Both the position numbers and the translations under genes were made by a program. The notes under the pieces were generated by a model. It did not search any database, was not told the origin of the DNA, and worked only from the letters and a program-made list of their open reading frames with translations. Of a stretch of 64,000 nucleotides of DNA, positions 17,809 through 27,272 are shown one piece after another. The DNA lies in contig JADLCY010000002.1 in the NCBI GenBank assembly GCA_020846935.1, positions 1 to 64,000 of the forward strand, in the 5' to 3' direction. The stretch comes from Gemmatimonadaceae bacterium. GTDB lineage: Bacteria; Gemmatimonadota; Gemmatimonadetes; Gemmatimonadales; Gemmatimonadaceae. Each line of letters opens with the position of its first letter. Position 1 is the stretch's first letter.

Positions 17809-18768
17809 GTGCAGGCCGTTCGTTGTGAGGCATGCGGACACAAGGCTCTCGTCGCCGCGTCTCAATGTCCGTTGTGCGGCCACCTGTTCGACTTGCGCGA
17901 CAGCTTCGGCGAGCTGCTGCCGCTCGCGCACTGTGAGTCGTGCGGCTGCGACTACCCGCGGCGTGACGGTGCCTGCAAGTGGTGCGGCACCACGCCAGCA
18001 CCGCGCCGTGTGACCGGTGCGGTGGTGCTCAAGGCAGGGGGCGCGCTTGCCTTTGTTGGTATGGCCATCGGCGTGTGGGCCACCCGAGACGCGGCAGAGG
18101 AATCTCCCGTGCCCGACGAGCGCGGGCGCGTCGCGGCGCTGGTCAACGCGCCACGGCTGGTAACACCGAAGAGCGAGGCATTCACACCCGCGGTTGTCTC
18201 GCGCGACACTTCCTCAACACGCACGCTCGACGCGCTCTCGCCGGGAACACGCGACACGTCCTCCGCAGGGGCACTCGAGGTTTCCTCGGCGCGAATGCCC
18301 TCGACGGGCGCGCCTGACACAACCTCCGCGACCGCGCTCGACGCGATCCCGCGAGCGCGTCCGGCGACCGCCGCCGCCGCTGAACCTTCGCTGCGTGCGA
18401 CCCCTGTCCCGAGCGCGCCCGCAGGAGACACCGCCGCTCCTGCGCCGGCGGCACCGCTGCCCGTGCGACCTGCGACGCCCTCACGAGCCGCACGAAGCGG
18501 CGTCGCAGCCCGGGCACCAACCGCGGCGCCACGCACCTCGGCACGCACACCCGCGCGACGTTCGACCACGCGATGGCGAAGCGTGGTCGCGCGCGACTGG
18601 CTGATCGTGCGCGCGGCCCCCGCCCGGACGGCCCGCCTGCTCGGCTCACTCGGCCCGGATACACGCATCCAGCTCGGGGAATCGCGGGCGGGATGGGTGC
18701 GGGTGCGGATCCGCGGTCTTGCCGGCTGGGTGGATGAGTCGAGGTTGCTCGCGCGGGGTGCGCCCTAG
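17809..18768 (+). CDS. Zinc-ribbon, single-pass membrane protein with C-terminal SH3b domain
   Basis: 319-aa modular protein. The cytoplasmic N-terminus has two zinc ribbons: CEACG...CPLCG at about 6-24 and CESCG...CKWCG at about 42-60. One hydrophobic helix follows (AGGALAFVGMAIGVWA, about 76-92). Then comes a long low-complexity Ala/Pro/Thr/Ser/Arg linker. A bacterial SH3 domain forms the C-terminus (WLIVRAAPARTARLLGSL and GWVRVRIRGLAGWVDESRLL). SH3b domains often bind peptidoglycan, so this may link an internal sensor to the wall; that is inference. The stop shares the CTAG tetranucleotide with the convergent amidohydrolase stop. Confidence 0.75.
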   Translation: MQAVRCEACGHKALVAASQCPLCGHLFDLRDSFGELLPLAHCESCGCDYPRRDGACKWCGTTPAPRRVTGAVVLKAGGALAFVGMAIGVWATRDAAEESPVPDERGRVAALVNAPRLVTPKSEAFTPAVVSRDTSSTRTLDALSPGTRDTSSAGALEVSSARMPSTGAPDTTSATALDAIPRARPATAAAAEPSLRATPVPSAPAGDTAAPAPAAPLPVRPATPSRAARSGVAARAPTAAPRTSARTPARRSTTRWRSVVARDWLIVRAAPARTARLLGSLGPDTRIQLGESRAGWVRVRIRGLAGWVDESRLLARGAP

Positions 18769-20423
18769 CGCCGCGCAGCATCTGCACGATACACCACCTT
18801 TCCGCCCACGATGGTCAGCATGACCTGCGCGTCGCGCAGCGCGGCCGGCGGCGTGGTAGTCAGGTCACGATCGAGCATCACGAGGTCGGCCAGCTTCCCC
18901 ACTTCGATCGAGCCCTTGTCCTTGTCCTCGAACGCGGCGAACGCCGACCCCATGGTGTGCGCCCGCAGGGCTTCCTCCACGGTGATCTTCTGCGCCGGCA
19001 CCCACCCCTCGGGGTTTCGGTCATCGAGGGTCCGGCGCGTCACCGCGGCGTAGATCGCGAGCAACGGTTTGGGAGGCGCGACGAACCAGTCGGAGCCGAA
19101 GGCGAGCGTCGCGCCGCTGTCGATCAGCGACCGGAACGCGTACGTGCGCGACGCCCGCTCGGGACCGATGACCTGCTCGGCCCAGCGCCCGTCGTCGATC
19201 GCATGGTAGGGCTGCATGGAAGGGAGGACGCCGAGCGAGGCAAAGCGCCCCATGTCGTTCGGTCCGATGTGCTGCGCGTGTTCGATGCGAAAGCGTCGGT
19301 CGTGCGGACCGTGTTCGCGGGTCACGCGCTCGAAGAGGTCGAGTTGCGATCCGATCGCGCGGTCACCGATCGCATGCACGATGACGTGAAGTCCCGCGGC
19401 GTCTGCGCCTTTCACGTAGGCGTACATCGAATCGGGAGGTGTGACGAGGAGTCCGGTGTCCGAGGGCGCGTCGGTGAAGCCCTCGTACATCGCCGCGGTG
19501 TGCGACCCCAGCGATCCATCGACGAAGCCCTTGAGCGCTCCCCAGCGCAGCCATTGGTCACCGCGGCCCGCGGCAGCGACCGTGTCGCGGAGCTGTTCCC
19601 AGGTGTCGAGCGGCACGGCGGCGTAGATGCGCGTCGAAAGTCGGCCGCTCGCCGTGGCCCGCCTGAAGATCGCCAGGTCGTTCCAGCTCCCCATGTGGTG
19701 CACGCTCGTCACGCCCTGCGCCGCCACGAACGCCATGGCGGCATCGAGCGCGCGGTCTTCCATCTCGGGCGGAGGCGCCGGCATCACGCGCGTCACCAGA
19801 TCCCCGGCGTTGTCCTTCAGCACACCGGTAGGCTCGCCACGGTCGTCACGAACGATCTCGCCACCCGGTACCTCGGCGGTCGCGCGACTGATTCCCGCCG
19901 CGCGCAGCGCCGCCGAGTTCGCGAGGTGCATGTGCCCGTCGAGTCGGTTGAGCCAGACCGGATTGTCCGGCGTCACCGAATCGATCCAGTCCGCCCGTGG
20001 GAGTTCACCACCCCACAGGGTATGGTCCCAGTCGCCGTTGGTGATCCACGCGCCCTTCGGGATGCCACGGGCAAAGTCGCGGACCCGGGATACGAACTCC
20101 GCCTTCGTCCCTGCGTCCCGAAGTTGGACCGACGAGAGCGCGAACCCCCCGAGCACGAAGTGCACGTGCGCGTCGACGAAACCCGGGACCACCATCTGCC
20201 CCTTCGCGTCGATCACCTCCGCCGCGCGTGCCGACTTGCGCACCTCCGCGCTCGATCCCACGAGCACGATGCGATCGTTGCTCACCGCAATGCCGTCGGC
20301 CCAGGGTCGCTGTGCGTTCCCGGTCCACACGCGCGCATTCACGATGGCGAGCGTGACCGGCGCGTGTTCGGGCATGGCGCAGGCAGTGAGGAGGAGAACG
20401 ATTGTGAGGACCGCGCGCATCAT
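18765..20423 (-). CDS. YtcJ-like amidohydrolase lipoprotein
   Basis: 552-aa metal-dependent hydrolase of the amidohydrolase superfamily. A lipobox (LLLTAC) near residue 15 predicts export and lipidation. Metal-binding residues are seen in GFVDAHVHF (HxH), HVIVHAIGD, RIEHAQHI and FGSDW. The C-terminal GKLADLVMLDRDL belongs to the composite beta-sandwich. YtcJ-like enzymes hydrolyse N-substituted formamides or related amides; the substrate here is unknown. The start at 20423 places the signal sequence first and avoids overlap with the small upstream gene. Confidence 0.88.
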   Translation of the reverse strand: MMRAVLTIVLLLTACAMPEHAPVTLAIVNARVWTGNAQRPWADGIAVSNDRIVLVGSSAEVRKSARAAEVIDAKGQMVVPGFVDAHVHFVLGGFALSSVQLRDAGTKAEFVSRVRDFARGIPKGAWITNGDWDHTLWGGELPRADWIDSVTPDNPVWLNRLDGHMHLANSAALRAAGISRATAEVPGGEIVRDDRGEPTGVLKDNAGDLVTRVMPAPPPEMEDRALDAAMAFVAAQGVTSVHHMGSWNDLAIFRRATASGRLSTRIYAAVPLDTWEQLRDTVAAAGRGDQWLRWGALKGFVDGSLGSHTAAMYEGFTDAPSDTGLLVTPPDSMYAYVKGADAAGLHVIVHAIGDRAIGSQLDLFERVTREHGPHDRRFRIEHAQHIGPNDMGRFASLGVLPSMQPYHAIDDGRWAEQVIGPERASRTYAFRSLIDSGATLAFGSDWFVAPPKPLLAIYAAVTRRTLDDRNPEGWVPAQKITVEEALRAHTMGSAFAAFEDKDKGSIEVGKLADLVMLDRDLTTTPPAALRDAQVMLTIVGGKVVYRADAARR

Positions 20424-20448
20424 TGGCGACTGCACGAGGGCGCGCGGC

Positions 20449-20772
20449 TCAGCGCCGCTCCATCGCATCCCGGATGTCGAGCAGGATCTCGAAGTACAGC
20501 TGCTCTCGCCGATACGCAAAGTCGAGGCTCTGCATCTGGCCGTCGTCGCCTCCGGCCTTGGCGCGCTCGAAAGCGTCGCGGTACATGTCGTCGAGGTTGG
20601 CGAGGACGCGTTCGCGGGAACGGGACATACGGGTTCTCTCGATGGCTCGGGAAGTCAATCGGGGCGGCTCATCCCGTGCCTCCGGGCGATCGTCCTTCTT
20701 GTCGATCGCATCCAGGAAGTACTTCTTGGCGGCCCCCATGAAGAGGCGGCGAGGACTGAGCGGCTCGGGCAC
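20449..20772 (-). CDS. Small conserved-looking charged protein
   Basis: 107-aa protein with no family I recognise. The C-terminal half (residues 50-107) is rich in charged helix-forming residues, with MSRSRERVLANLDDMYRDAF and FAYRREQLYFEILLDIRDAM, and looks like a helical hairpin or coiled coil. The stop lies 25 bp before the amidohydrolase start, so the two may be co-transcribed. Codon use in the C-terminal half looks native; the first 48 residues are less convincing and a start at the internal Met49 is possible. The 350 bp upstream (to 21124) contain no convincing gene. Confidence 0.5.
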   Translation of the reverse strand: MPEPLSPRRLFMGAAKKYFLDAIDKKDDRPEARDEPPRLTSRAIERTRMSRSRERVLANLDDMYRDAFERAKAGGDDGQMQSLDFAYRREQLYFEILLDIRDAMERR

Positions 20773-21124
20773 GGCGAGAATCTAGGCGACTGGCGGCGTG
20801 GGCGGGCGGTGGGACCTTCGCGTCTGGGCTCCACGACGCATTGACCGACGGCAGCGCGGGTCAGGCCAATCCAACAGGGGTGTCCCGGGCGGCGCGGGCC
20901 CCCGCCCGTCTGGAACTTCGACGAACGACGGCGTATTCATTGACGCAGAAAGGGAGTAGCCACGCGGAACCACTACCGCGCGGCCGGTTCGTCAGGACTG
21001 CGTCCTCCGGGACGCACGGACCGGTCGGGTCCCCCTGGGATTCGGCGAGACTTTCGTACCCGCACGCGGCGGGGCGAATGGTCTCGCCGTCGTGTTAGCC
21101 AACCTGCCTTCCCAGGAGTCTTTC

Positions 21125-21949
21125 GTGAACAACGTCAAGGTCTTCGTCCTCATGGCGGGGATGACGGCGCTCTTTGCGGCCATCGGCCAGGCGCTCGGTG
21201 GCGCCGGAGGCGCCGTCATGGCGCTCGGTCTCGCCGCGGTCATGAACCTCGTCATGTATTGGGGGTCCAGCTCGATGGTGCTGCGCGCCTACCGCGCGCA
21301 GGTCGTCACCGAGCAGCAGGCCCCCGAGCTGTACGGCATGGTCGACCGACTCCGCCAGCGCGCCGGACTCCCCATGCCTACAGTCGCCATCGCGCCACAC
21401 GAGCAGCCCAACGCGTTCGCCACCGGTCGCAGCCCTGACCACGCGGTCGTCTGCGTGACCGAGGGCCTGGTGCGCCTCGTCTCGCGCGAAGAACTCGAGG
21501 GCGTCATCGCGCACGAGCTGGCGCACATCAAGAACCGCGACATGTTGCTTCAAACCCTGACGGCCACCATGGCCGGTGCGATCAGCAATCTGGCCCATTT
21601 CGGGCTGTTCTTCGGTGGCAGCCGCGATGACGACGGCGGGAGCCCGGTGGCCGGCATCGCCATGGCGATCCTCGCACCGATCGCCGCGATGCTGATCCAG
21701 TTTGCGATCAGCCGTCAGCGCGAGTTCAAGGCTGATGCCGTCGGCGCCGAGATCGCTGGTCGACCCGACGGACTCGCGAACGCGCTGCGCAAGCTCGACG
21801 CGTATTCGAAGCGCATCCCGATGCAGGTGAGCCCAGCGGTCGCGCCCCTCGCCCAGGTGAATCCGCTCGCCGCCCATCGCGGCGGTGTGGCCTCGCTGTT
21901 CAGCACCCACCCGAGCACCGACGAGCGCGTGGCGCGGTTGATGGCGTAG
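21125..21949 (+). CDS. htpX: HtpX-like membrane zinc metalloprotease
   Basis: 274-aa M48-family protease that degrades misfolded membrane proteins. Two N-terminal membrane helices (about 5-25 and 30-50) precede the HELAH zinc motif at 130-134; the third ligand is in SRQREFKADAVG (Glu about 200). Two further hydrophobic segments lie between residues 145 and 195. The FSTHPSTDERVARL C-terminus is typical. The GTG at 21125 was chosen because AGGAG (21114-21118) sits 6 nt upstream; an in-frame GTG at 21092 exists. No heat-shock operator was recognised. Confidence 0.95.
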   Translation: MNNVKVFVLMAGMTALFAAIGQALGGAGGAVMALGLAAVMNLVMYWGSSSMVLRAYRAQVVTEQQAPELYGMVDRLRQRAGLPMPTVAIAPHEQPNAFATGRSPDHAVVCVTEGLVRLVSREELEGVIAHELAHIKNRDMLLQTLTATMAGAISNLAHFGLFFGGSRDDDGGSPVAGIAMAILAPIAAMLIQFAISRQREFKADAVGAEIAGRPDGLANALRKLDAYSKRIPMQVSPAVAPLAQVNPLAAHRGGVASLFSTHPSTDERVARLMA

Positions 21950-22030
21950 CGAATGTGGGCGCGGGTGCCGATGGTTGGCGCCAGCGCCCACCGATTGCGC
22001 CGCCCGTCGACACCGGCTTGGTGTTCTTGC

Positions 22031-22381
22031 TCAGGGATCGCCGATGGCGTCCTGACCGTGACGGAAGAACACCGCGTCCTCGACCACGCGTCCCAGCTTG
22101 AGGTGTTCCGTCACGATGCGTTCCAGGAGCGCCGGGGTCACGTGCGCGTACCAGACGCCTTCGGGATAGACCACGACGATCGGCCCGCCGACGCACACTC
22201 CGAGGCACGGCGTTTCCCCGCGTTTGACGCGCGTGGGCCCAAAGAGCAGCCCCTCACGCTGAAGCAGCGACGCCAGCAGCGCATACAGCTCGCGGCCGCG
22301 GCGATCGGGTGAGCAGAAACCGCCCGTACAGACGAGCACGTGTCGCTCGTATGGCTCCATCCATGGCTCGCCGATCTTCAT
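22031..22381 (-). CDS. Thioredoxin-like (2Fe-2S) ferredoxin
   Basis: 116-aa thioredoxin-fold ferredoxin. Cluster ligands are seen as C-x-G-G-F-C near the N-terminus (CTGGFCSP) and CLGVCVGG about 40 residues later, the pattern of stand-alone NuoE-like ferredoxins. It would shuttle electrons in the cytoplasm; the partner is unknown. The start [18 protein letters not shown] at 22381 leaves a short leader before the first Cys. It is divergent from the sulfurtransferase gene. Confidence 0.85.
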   Translation of the reverse strand: MKIGEPWMEPYERHVLVCTGGFCSPDRRGRELYALLASLLQREGLLFGPTRVKRGETPCLGVCVGGPIVVVYPEGVWYAHVTPALLERIVTEHLKLGRVVEDAVFFRHGQDAIGDP

Positions 22382-22548
22382 CGGGGGCACACGACGGCTT
22401 CGATGTCGCGCCGGGAGCGCGATCTGGCCGGAACAAGGCTCATGTGCGATTGCTGGGGGAAGGCGCCGCTCGGCTCCGCTCTGCGTCCGCAGTGACTGAA
22501 GCCGGAGGTGTATCTTACCCAAGCCTACGTCCCGGTACCGAGGTCCCC

Positions 22549-23439
22549 ATGACCACACCATCCGTCGCACCAGAAATCGCCGCAAAGGGGTACGTGCACC
22601 CGGAGATTCTCGTGTCGACCCAGTGGCTGGCCGACCACCTCGACGACCCGAAGATCCGCATCCTCGAGAGCGACGAGGATGTGTTGCTCTACGACATGGG
22701 GCACATCCCCAATGCGCAGAAGATCGACTGGCACGCCGACCTGAACGATCGCGTCCAGCGCGACTACATCTCGCGAGAGGACTTCGAGCGACTCCTCCGC
22801 GCTCGCGGCATCGACAACTCCACCACGGTCGTCTTCTACGGCGACAAGAACAACTGGTGGGCCTGCTATGCGTTCTGGGTCTTCCAGCTCTTCGGCTTCA
22901 CCAACGCCCGCGTGCTCGACGGCGGTCGCGTGAAGTGGGAGGCCGAGGGTCGTCAGATGGTCACGACGGTGCCGACGTACGCACCTTCGTCGTTTGTCGC
23001 GCAGGAACGCCACGATGATCGCATTCGCGCGTTCTACGTCGAAGTGCGTGCACACCAGGCGGCTGGAAGGCCGCTCGTCGACGTGCGGTCGCCGCAGGAA
23101 TACACCGGCGAGCGCACGCATATGGTCGACTACCCGCAGGAAGGCACGCTCCGCGGTGGGCACATCCCGGGCGCGCGGTCCATCCCCTGGGCACGCGCCG
23201 CCAATCCTGACGGCTCGTTCAAGACAGCCGACGAACTGCGCGCCATCTACGAGCGCGAACACGGACTCACGCCGACAGATGATGTCGTCGCCTATTGTCG
23301 CATCGGCGAGCGCTCGTCGCATACGTGGTTCGTGCTGACGTACCTCCTGGGCTACCAGAAGGTCCGCAACTACGACGGCAGCTGGACGGAATGGGGCAAC
23401 ACCGTCCGCAGCCCGATCACCCTTGGAGCTGAACCGTGA
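22549..23439 (+). CDS. Thiosulfate/3-mercaptopyruvate sulfurtransferase
   Basis: 296-aa tandem-rhodanese enzyme. The first, inactive rhodanese domain spans about 17-140 (with [13 protein letters not shown] and [18 protein letters not shown]). The second contains [13 protein letters not shown] and the active-site loop [12 protein letters not shown] with catalytic C250. It transfers sulfane sulfur from thiosulfate or mercaptopyruvate to cyanide or thiols. It overlaps the downstream OsmC gene (GTGA), so the two are coupled. The ATG at 22549 follows a possible -10 (TATCTT at 22511-22516). Confidence 0.92.
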   Translation: MTTPSVAPEIAAKGYVHPEILVSTQWLADHLDDPKIRILESDEDVLLYDMGHIPNAQKIDWHADLNDRVQRDYISREDFERLLRARGIDNSTTVVFYGDKNNWWACYAFWVFQLFGFTNARVLDGGRVKWEAEGRQMVTTVPTYAPSSFVAQERHDDRIRAFYVEVRAHQAAGRPLVDVRSPQEYTGERTHMVDYPQEGTLRGGHIPGARSIPWARAANPDGSFKTADELRAIYEREHGLTPTDDVVAYCRIGERSSHTWFVLTYLLGYQKVRNYDGSWTEWGNTVRSPITLGAEP

Positions 23440-23897
23440 GTGAGTTGACCACCCTCCCCGACATCCCCGTCGCCTTTCACAACAACGTCGCGATCTCGTG
23501 GCGCGGTGAGCATCGATTCTCCGCCGCCCGTCCCGGCTCGCCCTCGGTCACGATCGACGCCAGCGCAAAGGAAGGTCCGAGTCCGGTGGATGCGTTGCTC
23601 ATCGGCCTGGGAACCTGCACGGCCGTGGACGTGGTCGACATCATGGCCAAGCGCCGCACGCCAGTGGCTTCACTCGACGTCGACATCGTGGCGGCCCGCG
23701 CCGACGCCGTTCCCAAGCGCCTCATCGGCGTCCTCATCACATACCGGATCACCGGAGAGGGCATCGAGCGCGTACACGCCGAGCGCGCGGCAGAGCTGGC
23801 GGTGGACAAGTACTGCTCGGTACGCATGTCGCTCGACCCGAACATGCCCGTGACCTGGCGTGTGGTGCTCAACGGTGAGGCGGCGGGCCCGGCGTAG
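23436..23897 (+). CDS. OsmC family protein
   Basis: 153-aa OsmC/Ohr-fold protein. The two redox cysteines are present: C61 in LGTCTAVDV and C126 in [10 protein letters not shown], the positions used by Ohr/OsmC peroxidases. It would reduce organic hydroperoxides or act on sulfur compounds. Translational overlap with the sulfurtransferase gene favours a role in sulfane-sulfur or persulfide handling, which is inference. About 240 bp without a gene follow before the convergent copper operon; only a weak 7-bp hairpin (23972-23991) was seen there. Confidence 0.9.
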   Translation: MSELTTLPDIPVAFHNNVAISWRGEHRFSAARPGSPSVTIDASAKEGPSPVDALLIGLGTCTAVDVVDIMAKRRTPVASLDVDIVAARADAVPKRLIGVLITYRITGEGIERVHAERAAELAVDKYCSVRMSLDPNMPVTWRVVLNGEAAGPA

Positions 23898-24137
23898 ACG
23901 CAGGAGATTCGTCTCGAGTCAGACCAAACAGACGAAATCCCTGCCTTTCGATACTCGAGTGCCATCCGTTGCTCGCCCGACATGGGGCGAGGGGCTCGCA
24001 GGAGGGATTTCACAAGGGTGCCTGAGCGGAAATGGGGGACGGGAGCGCGCGGCATGTTGGTGCCGGTAGCTCCCACCCCCCATCACTTCAGTTGCTCACT
24101 CCGCACCTCCGCCCGTCCCGACGACCCGCGGCGCACC

Positions 24138-25637
24138 CTACCAACGCACAGCCATCAGCTTCCACTCGCCGTTGCGGCGCTGAAGCACGGCCAGCTCCCC
24201 GCTGCGTGAGTTGATAGCACGACCGTTGTAGGTCCCTGTTGCCGTGTTCGTGCTGGTGACCCACGCGACGTCGCCCACCACCCGAACGTGCACGGGCCCG
24301 CGCACGCGCGGTACCGCGCGCGCAAAGGCCATGTCCGAGCCCAGGTGGCCTGCACGATACTCGGCCTTGGTCTGGCGCGCCCCTCCCTCGAGGATCTCCA
24401 CCTCGTCATCGAGGAGCGTCAGGGCCGTCGCGCTGTCTCCGGACGCCAGAGCGGCGTGAAAGCGATCGAGCACGGCCAGCACGTCGGCGGTATCCGGCGC
24501 CGCGGCCGGCATCACGTGACCCGCGTGTGGATTGGCCTGCTGGGCCGCCGGAGTCGCCTGGTGCGCGGCGTGATCGCCACCCACCATCTCGCCGTTTGCG
24601 TCGTGTCGCATCACGACACCGCGTGTGACGGTGGGCGCGGGCAGCTCAGGCAGGAAGCCCACAGACGGGCCACCCTGGTTCTCGATGCCCATCGCCTGCG
24701 ACATACGCTGCCAGCCTGCGACCGTCATCACTTCGGTGCTGTCGTCACGGTACCGCTGCGCAGCACGCAGGATCTCCGCACGCTTGCGATCCTTTGGCAC
24801 CGACGGATTCGCCAGGATGTCAGAAATCACGTCGTGCATCGAATGCAGGTTGTCGAAAATGATGGCAAACTCGGGGTAGCGCGCTGCGAACATCGGCGCG
24901 ATCGCCGCGGTCATCGGCATGACGTACGGCATGCGATCCGGCGCCTCGACGAGCATCTGCCGGAAACGCGTGACCGTGGCCTGCACCGCCACGCGGCGCT
25001 CGACGGGCTCGCGGGCCTCCATCAAGGGCTCGTACAACCCAACCTGAAGCCAGTGATACGCCCAGATGAGCCCATTGAACTTCGGGAAGTTCTCCCGGAA
25101 CGCGAGCGAATACGGCTGCTCCTGCATCAGCGCCATGGACTTGGGCTGCTCGCTGAAGCGCAGGTCGCGCCGCGTGCGATAGTACGCGAGGATCTCCGCC
25201 ATGCGCGCATCGCGCTCACGTTCGCTGAGGCGAGTATCGGCGAGGACGTCGTACGCCTGACGATGGAGAATGTGCGCCCATTCGAACATCGCCTTGGCCT
25301 CGGGCGCCAGCCGCGCGTAGCTCGGCTCGATCGCCATCTCCTCCAGCGGCACGCGTGGAGGCTTCACGAGGAGCTGCTCGGTGAGATACCTGTACTCGCG
25401 ATCCTCGAGGCGAGCCACGTCGCCCGGGCGTGTCCAGAGCGTTTCGTAGAGGATCGCGTGGCCGTAGTCGAACGCGTTGAACAGCCGGTCGGCCTCGGGA
25501 TACGTGTTGCGGAACGTCCAGTTGTGGCTCGCCGGGAGATAGAACGAGTCCCAGACCCGGGACCACTGCGCCTCGCCTGGGCGTGCCACGGCGAGAGCGA
25601 CAACAGCCACCGCGAGGCGGCCAACGGTGCGCGTCAT
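24138..25637 (-). CDS. Secreted protein with His-rich linker and NTF2-like C-terminus
   Basis: 499-aa exported protein (signal sequence LAVAVVALAVARPGEAQ). The first 330 residues are helical and aromatic-rich (SHNWTFRNTYPEADRLFNAF and FNGLIWAYHWLQVGLYEPL are landmarks) and match no family I recognise. A linker near 355-385 is rich in His and Met (GGDHAAHQAT...NPHAGHVMP), suggestive of metal binding. The last 115 residues look like a DUF4440/SnoaL NTF2-like fold. GGAGGT precedes the ATG. The start overlaps the stop of the upstream gene (ATGA). As last gene of the copZ-csoR operon it is probably metal-related. Confidence 0.75.
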   Translation of the reverse strand: MTRTVGRLAVAVVALAVARPGEAQWSRVWDSFYLPASHNWTFRNTYPEADRLFNAFDYGHAILYETLWTRPGDVARLEDREYRYLTEQLLVKPPRVPLEEMAIEPSYARLAPEAKAMFEWAHILHRQAYDVLADTRLSERERDARMAEILAYYRTRRDLRFSEQPKSMALMQEQPYSLAFRENFPKFNGLIWAYHWLQVGLYEPLMEAREPVERRVAVQATVTRFRQMLVEAPDRMPYVMPMTAAIAPMFAARYPEFAIIFDNLHSMHDVISDILANPSVPKDRKRAEILRAAQRYRDDSTEVMTVAGWQRMSQAMGIENQGGPSVGFLPELPAPTVTRGVVMRHDANGEMVGGDHAAHQATPAAQQANPHAGHVMPAAAPDTADVLAVLDRFHAALASGDSATALTLLDDEVEILEGGARQTKAEYRAGHLGSDMAFARAVPRVRGPVHVRVVGDVAWVTSTNTATGTYNGRAINSRSGELAVLQRRNGEWKLMAVRW

Positions 25638-26446
25638 TTCACACCTCCAAACCGATGAAGTAAGCCAAATGAGAGGGCACTCCCTGCAGTCACGAACCAT
25701 TCCCCTTCGCCCGTGATTCGACGACCCATGCCGAGATCGATCGCGGAACGCGGGCCCAGCTGACGGCGCATGCCGAGCGCCGCACTCCATTGCACATCGC
25801 CGCCGCCCAGCGGCCGTTCGGCGACCAGGTCGGCACCAACGAGCGTGGACTGCACGACGAACGTCCGGTCCCCGGCAATGCCGACCCGCCAGCGGCTCGC
25901 CTCGTCTGGCACGCGACCGCTTGCACTCCCGGGCGTCGCCGCCACGTTCACATGGATCCGCCCCGCGCGCAACGTTCGCGTCGCGATCGCACCAACGGTC
26001 GCCAGCGTCCGGTCCGGCCCGTACGGACCCGCGGGCGTGAGCGCGCCCAGCGAAATCGCGAGCGCGGGCCAGGTGATGGTCTCCGCGTTGAGCGCATGAA
26101 GGACCGAAACGTCTACGCCGGCGGCCCCGATCACGTGACCCGGGCCAGCGCCCCTGACCACCGGGACGCCGATCTCGACCTGCGTGCGAGGCAGCGCTCC
26201 CCACGCGAGTTCGGGCTCGACGGCGAGGCCGGTGCCACGCCAGCGAATCCCGCTGAACCGCAGCGGCGCCACCTGCCACTCGAGGGCGTGACGCTCGATC
26301 ACGAGTGCGTCCTCGACACGGAGTGGTCGCCCGGCATCGAGGTTGTAGTAGTCGGTCTGCGCGTTTGCGGCACCGGGAGCAACCGTCGCCAGCACGGCGA
26401 CCGCTCCCGCGGCCCACCACGAGACGCGTCTGAAAGTCCAGAACAT
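25634..26446 (-). CDS. Outer-membrane beta-barrel-like protein of the copper operon
   Basis: 270-aa exported protein. A long signal peptide ends in PGAANAQ. The mature part is made of alternating short strands with Gly turns (e.g. PLRFSGIRWRGTGLAVEPEL, ALGMRRQLGPRSAIDLGMGR) and ends ALSFGLLHRFGG, as expected for a barrel of the transporter/MetA-pathway phenol-degradation type. The start at 26446 fits the signal. It is coupled by ATGA overlap to the next gene and lies about 100 bp after a small secreted protein gene. Metal efflux or sensing at the outer membrane is inferred from context only. Confidence 0.65.
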   Translation of the reverse strand: MFWTFRRVSWWAAGAVAVLATVAPGAANAQTDYYNLDAGRPLRVEDALVIERHALEWQVAPLRFSGIRWRGTGLAVEPELAWGALPRTQVEIGVPVVRGAGPGHVIGAAGVDVSVLHALNAETITWPALAISLGALTPAGPYGPDRTLATVGAIATRTLRAGRIHVNVAATPGSASGRVPDEASRWRVGIAGDRTFVVQSTLVGADLVAERPLGGGDVQWSAALGMRRQLGPRSAIDLGMGRRITGEGEWFVTAGSALSFGLLHRFGGVK

Positions 26447-26546
26447 GAATGTGAGATGGAATCGGGGTCGCCACCCGGCCATCAATGCGACGGCTGGCGC
26501 ACGACCTGACGCAGCTTCACGCAACGCCAGTGGCGCTGCGGAGGCG

Positions 26547-26885
26547 TCACCCCCTCGGAGGAGGCAGCTCCGGTACCCTCGTCACCGACGCCCACGCCGA
26601 CGCGGGCACCGCGATCCGCGGGTCACTCGCCGTCACGCTCGCATCGACCGCGGCGCTCGACGGCATCAGCATCACGACCAGGCACATGGACGTCCCCGCA
26701 CAGCCGGGAAGGCGCTGATGTTCCGGCGCCGAAGGCACGCCGTGCGAGGCGCCGTGTCCGGCTACGTCGTGCGTCGCCGCGACGCGCACGCCCGACGTGG
26801 ACAACACGCAACGCGTCGCCGCCCCGACCAATGAGAACTGGGCGAAGAGCACGAGGACCAGCATGGAAGCCACGCGGCGAGACAT
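26547..26885 (-). CDS. Small secreted Cys/His/Met-containing protein
   Basis: 112-aa predicted secreted protein. The N-terminal hydrophobic segment (ASMLVLVLFAQFSLVGAATR) is a signal peptide. The mature part contains C, H and M in copper-ligand-like clusters (THDVAGHGASHGV, then CAGTSMCLVVMLM). It resembles small DUF2946-type or copper-handling proteins in layout, but I cannot name a family. It lies 26 bp after csoR and is probably translated from the same mRNA. An upstream GTG (26888) is an alternative start. Confidence 0.6.
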   Translation of the reverse strand: MSRRVASMLVLVLFAQFSLVGAATRCVLSTSGVRVAATHDVAGHGASHGVPSAPEHQRLPGCAGTSMCLVVMLMPSSAAVDASVTASDPRIAVPASAWASVTRVPELPPPRG

Positions 26886-26911
26886 CACGACCGGAAAGCT
26901 ATCGGTGCAGA

Positions 26912-27268
26912 TCAGCGGACGCTGCGGTACATCAGGTTGATCAGCTCGTCGTACATCTCCTCGGCTTCTTCACTCTTCCCGGAGCGGATGGCCGAGGTCG
27001 CACAGTGCTTGAGGTGGTTGCGCATGAGTTCGCGGCCCACCGAGCGCAGGGCCTCCTGCACGGACGAGAGCTGCGTCATGATGTCTGCGCAGTATCGGTT
27101 TTCCTCGACCATGCGCTGCAGGCCGCGCACCTGACCCTCGATGCGACGGAGCCGTGTGAGATTGGCGGCCCGGATGTCGGCATCCACCGCGACCGCCGTC
27201 CGACCCTCTCCGGCTTCGACACCGCACCCGCAATGCGCGTGATCCGCCGTCGTCGAATCTGGTTCCAT
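26912..27268 (-). CDS. csoR: CsoR-type copper-sensing repressor
   Basis: 118-aa four-helix regulator. The Cu(I) ligand set is C60 (NRYCADI), H85 and C89 (NHLKHC), with the 25- and 4-residue spacings of CsoR. The RLRRIEGQVRGLQRM helix before it carries the family signature. An N-terminal extension has an additional His/Cys cluster (HAHCGCG), which is unusual and could help metal capture. Apo-CsoR binds operator DNA and is released by Cu(I). It lies 4 bp after copZ, and a CsoR-like operator overlaps the operon promoter, so autoregulation is likely. Confidence 0.93.
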   Translation of the reverse strand: MEPDSTTADHAHCGCGVEAGEGRTAVAVDADIRAANLTRLRRIEGQVRGLQRMVEENRYCADIMTQLSSVQEALRSVGRELMRNHLKHCATSAIRSGKSEEAEEMYDELINLMYRSVR

Positions 27269-27272
27269 CGGG

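Noticed and set aside
24138-26474. One 778-codon frame spanning two genes
   Set aside because: The first part is out of frame with the barrel-like protein and low-complexity. The real start with GGAGGT is at 25637.
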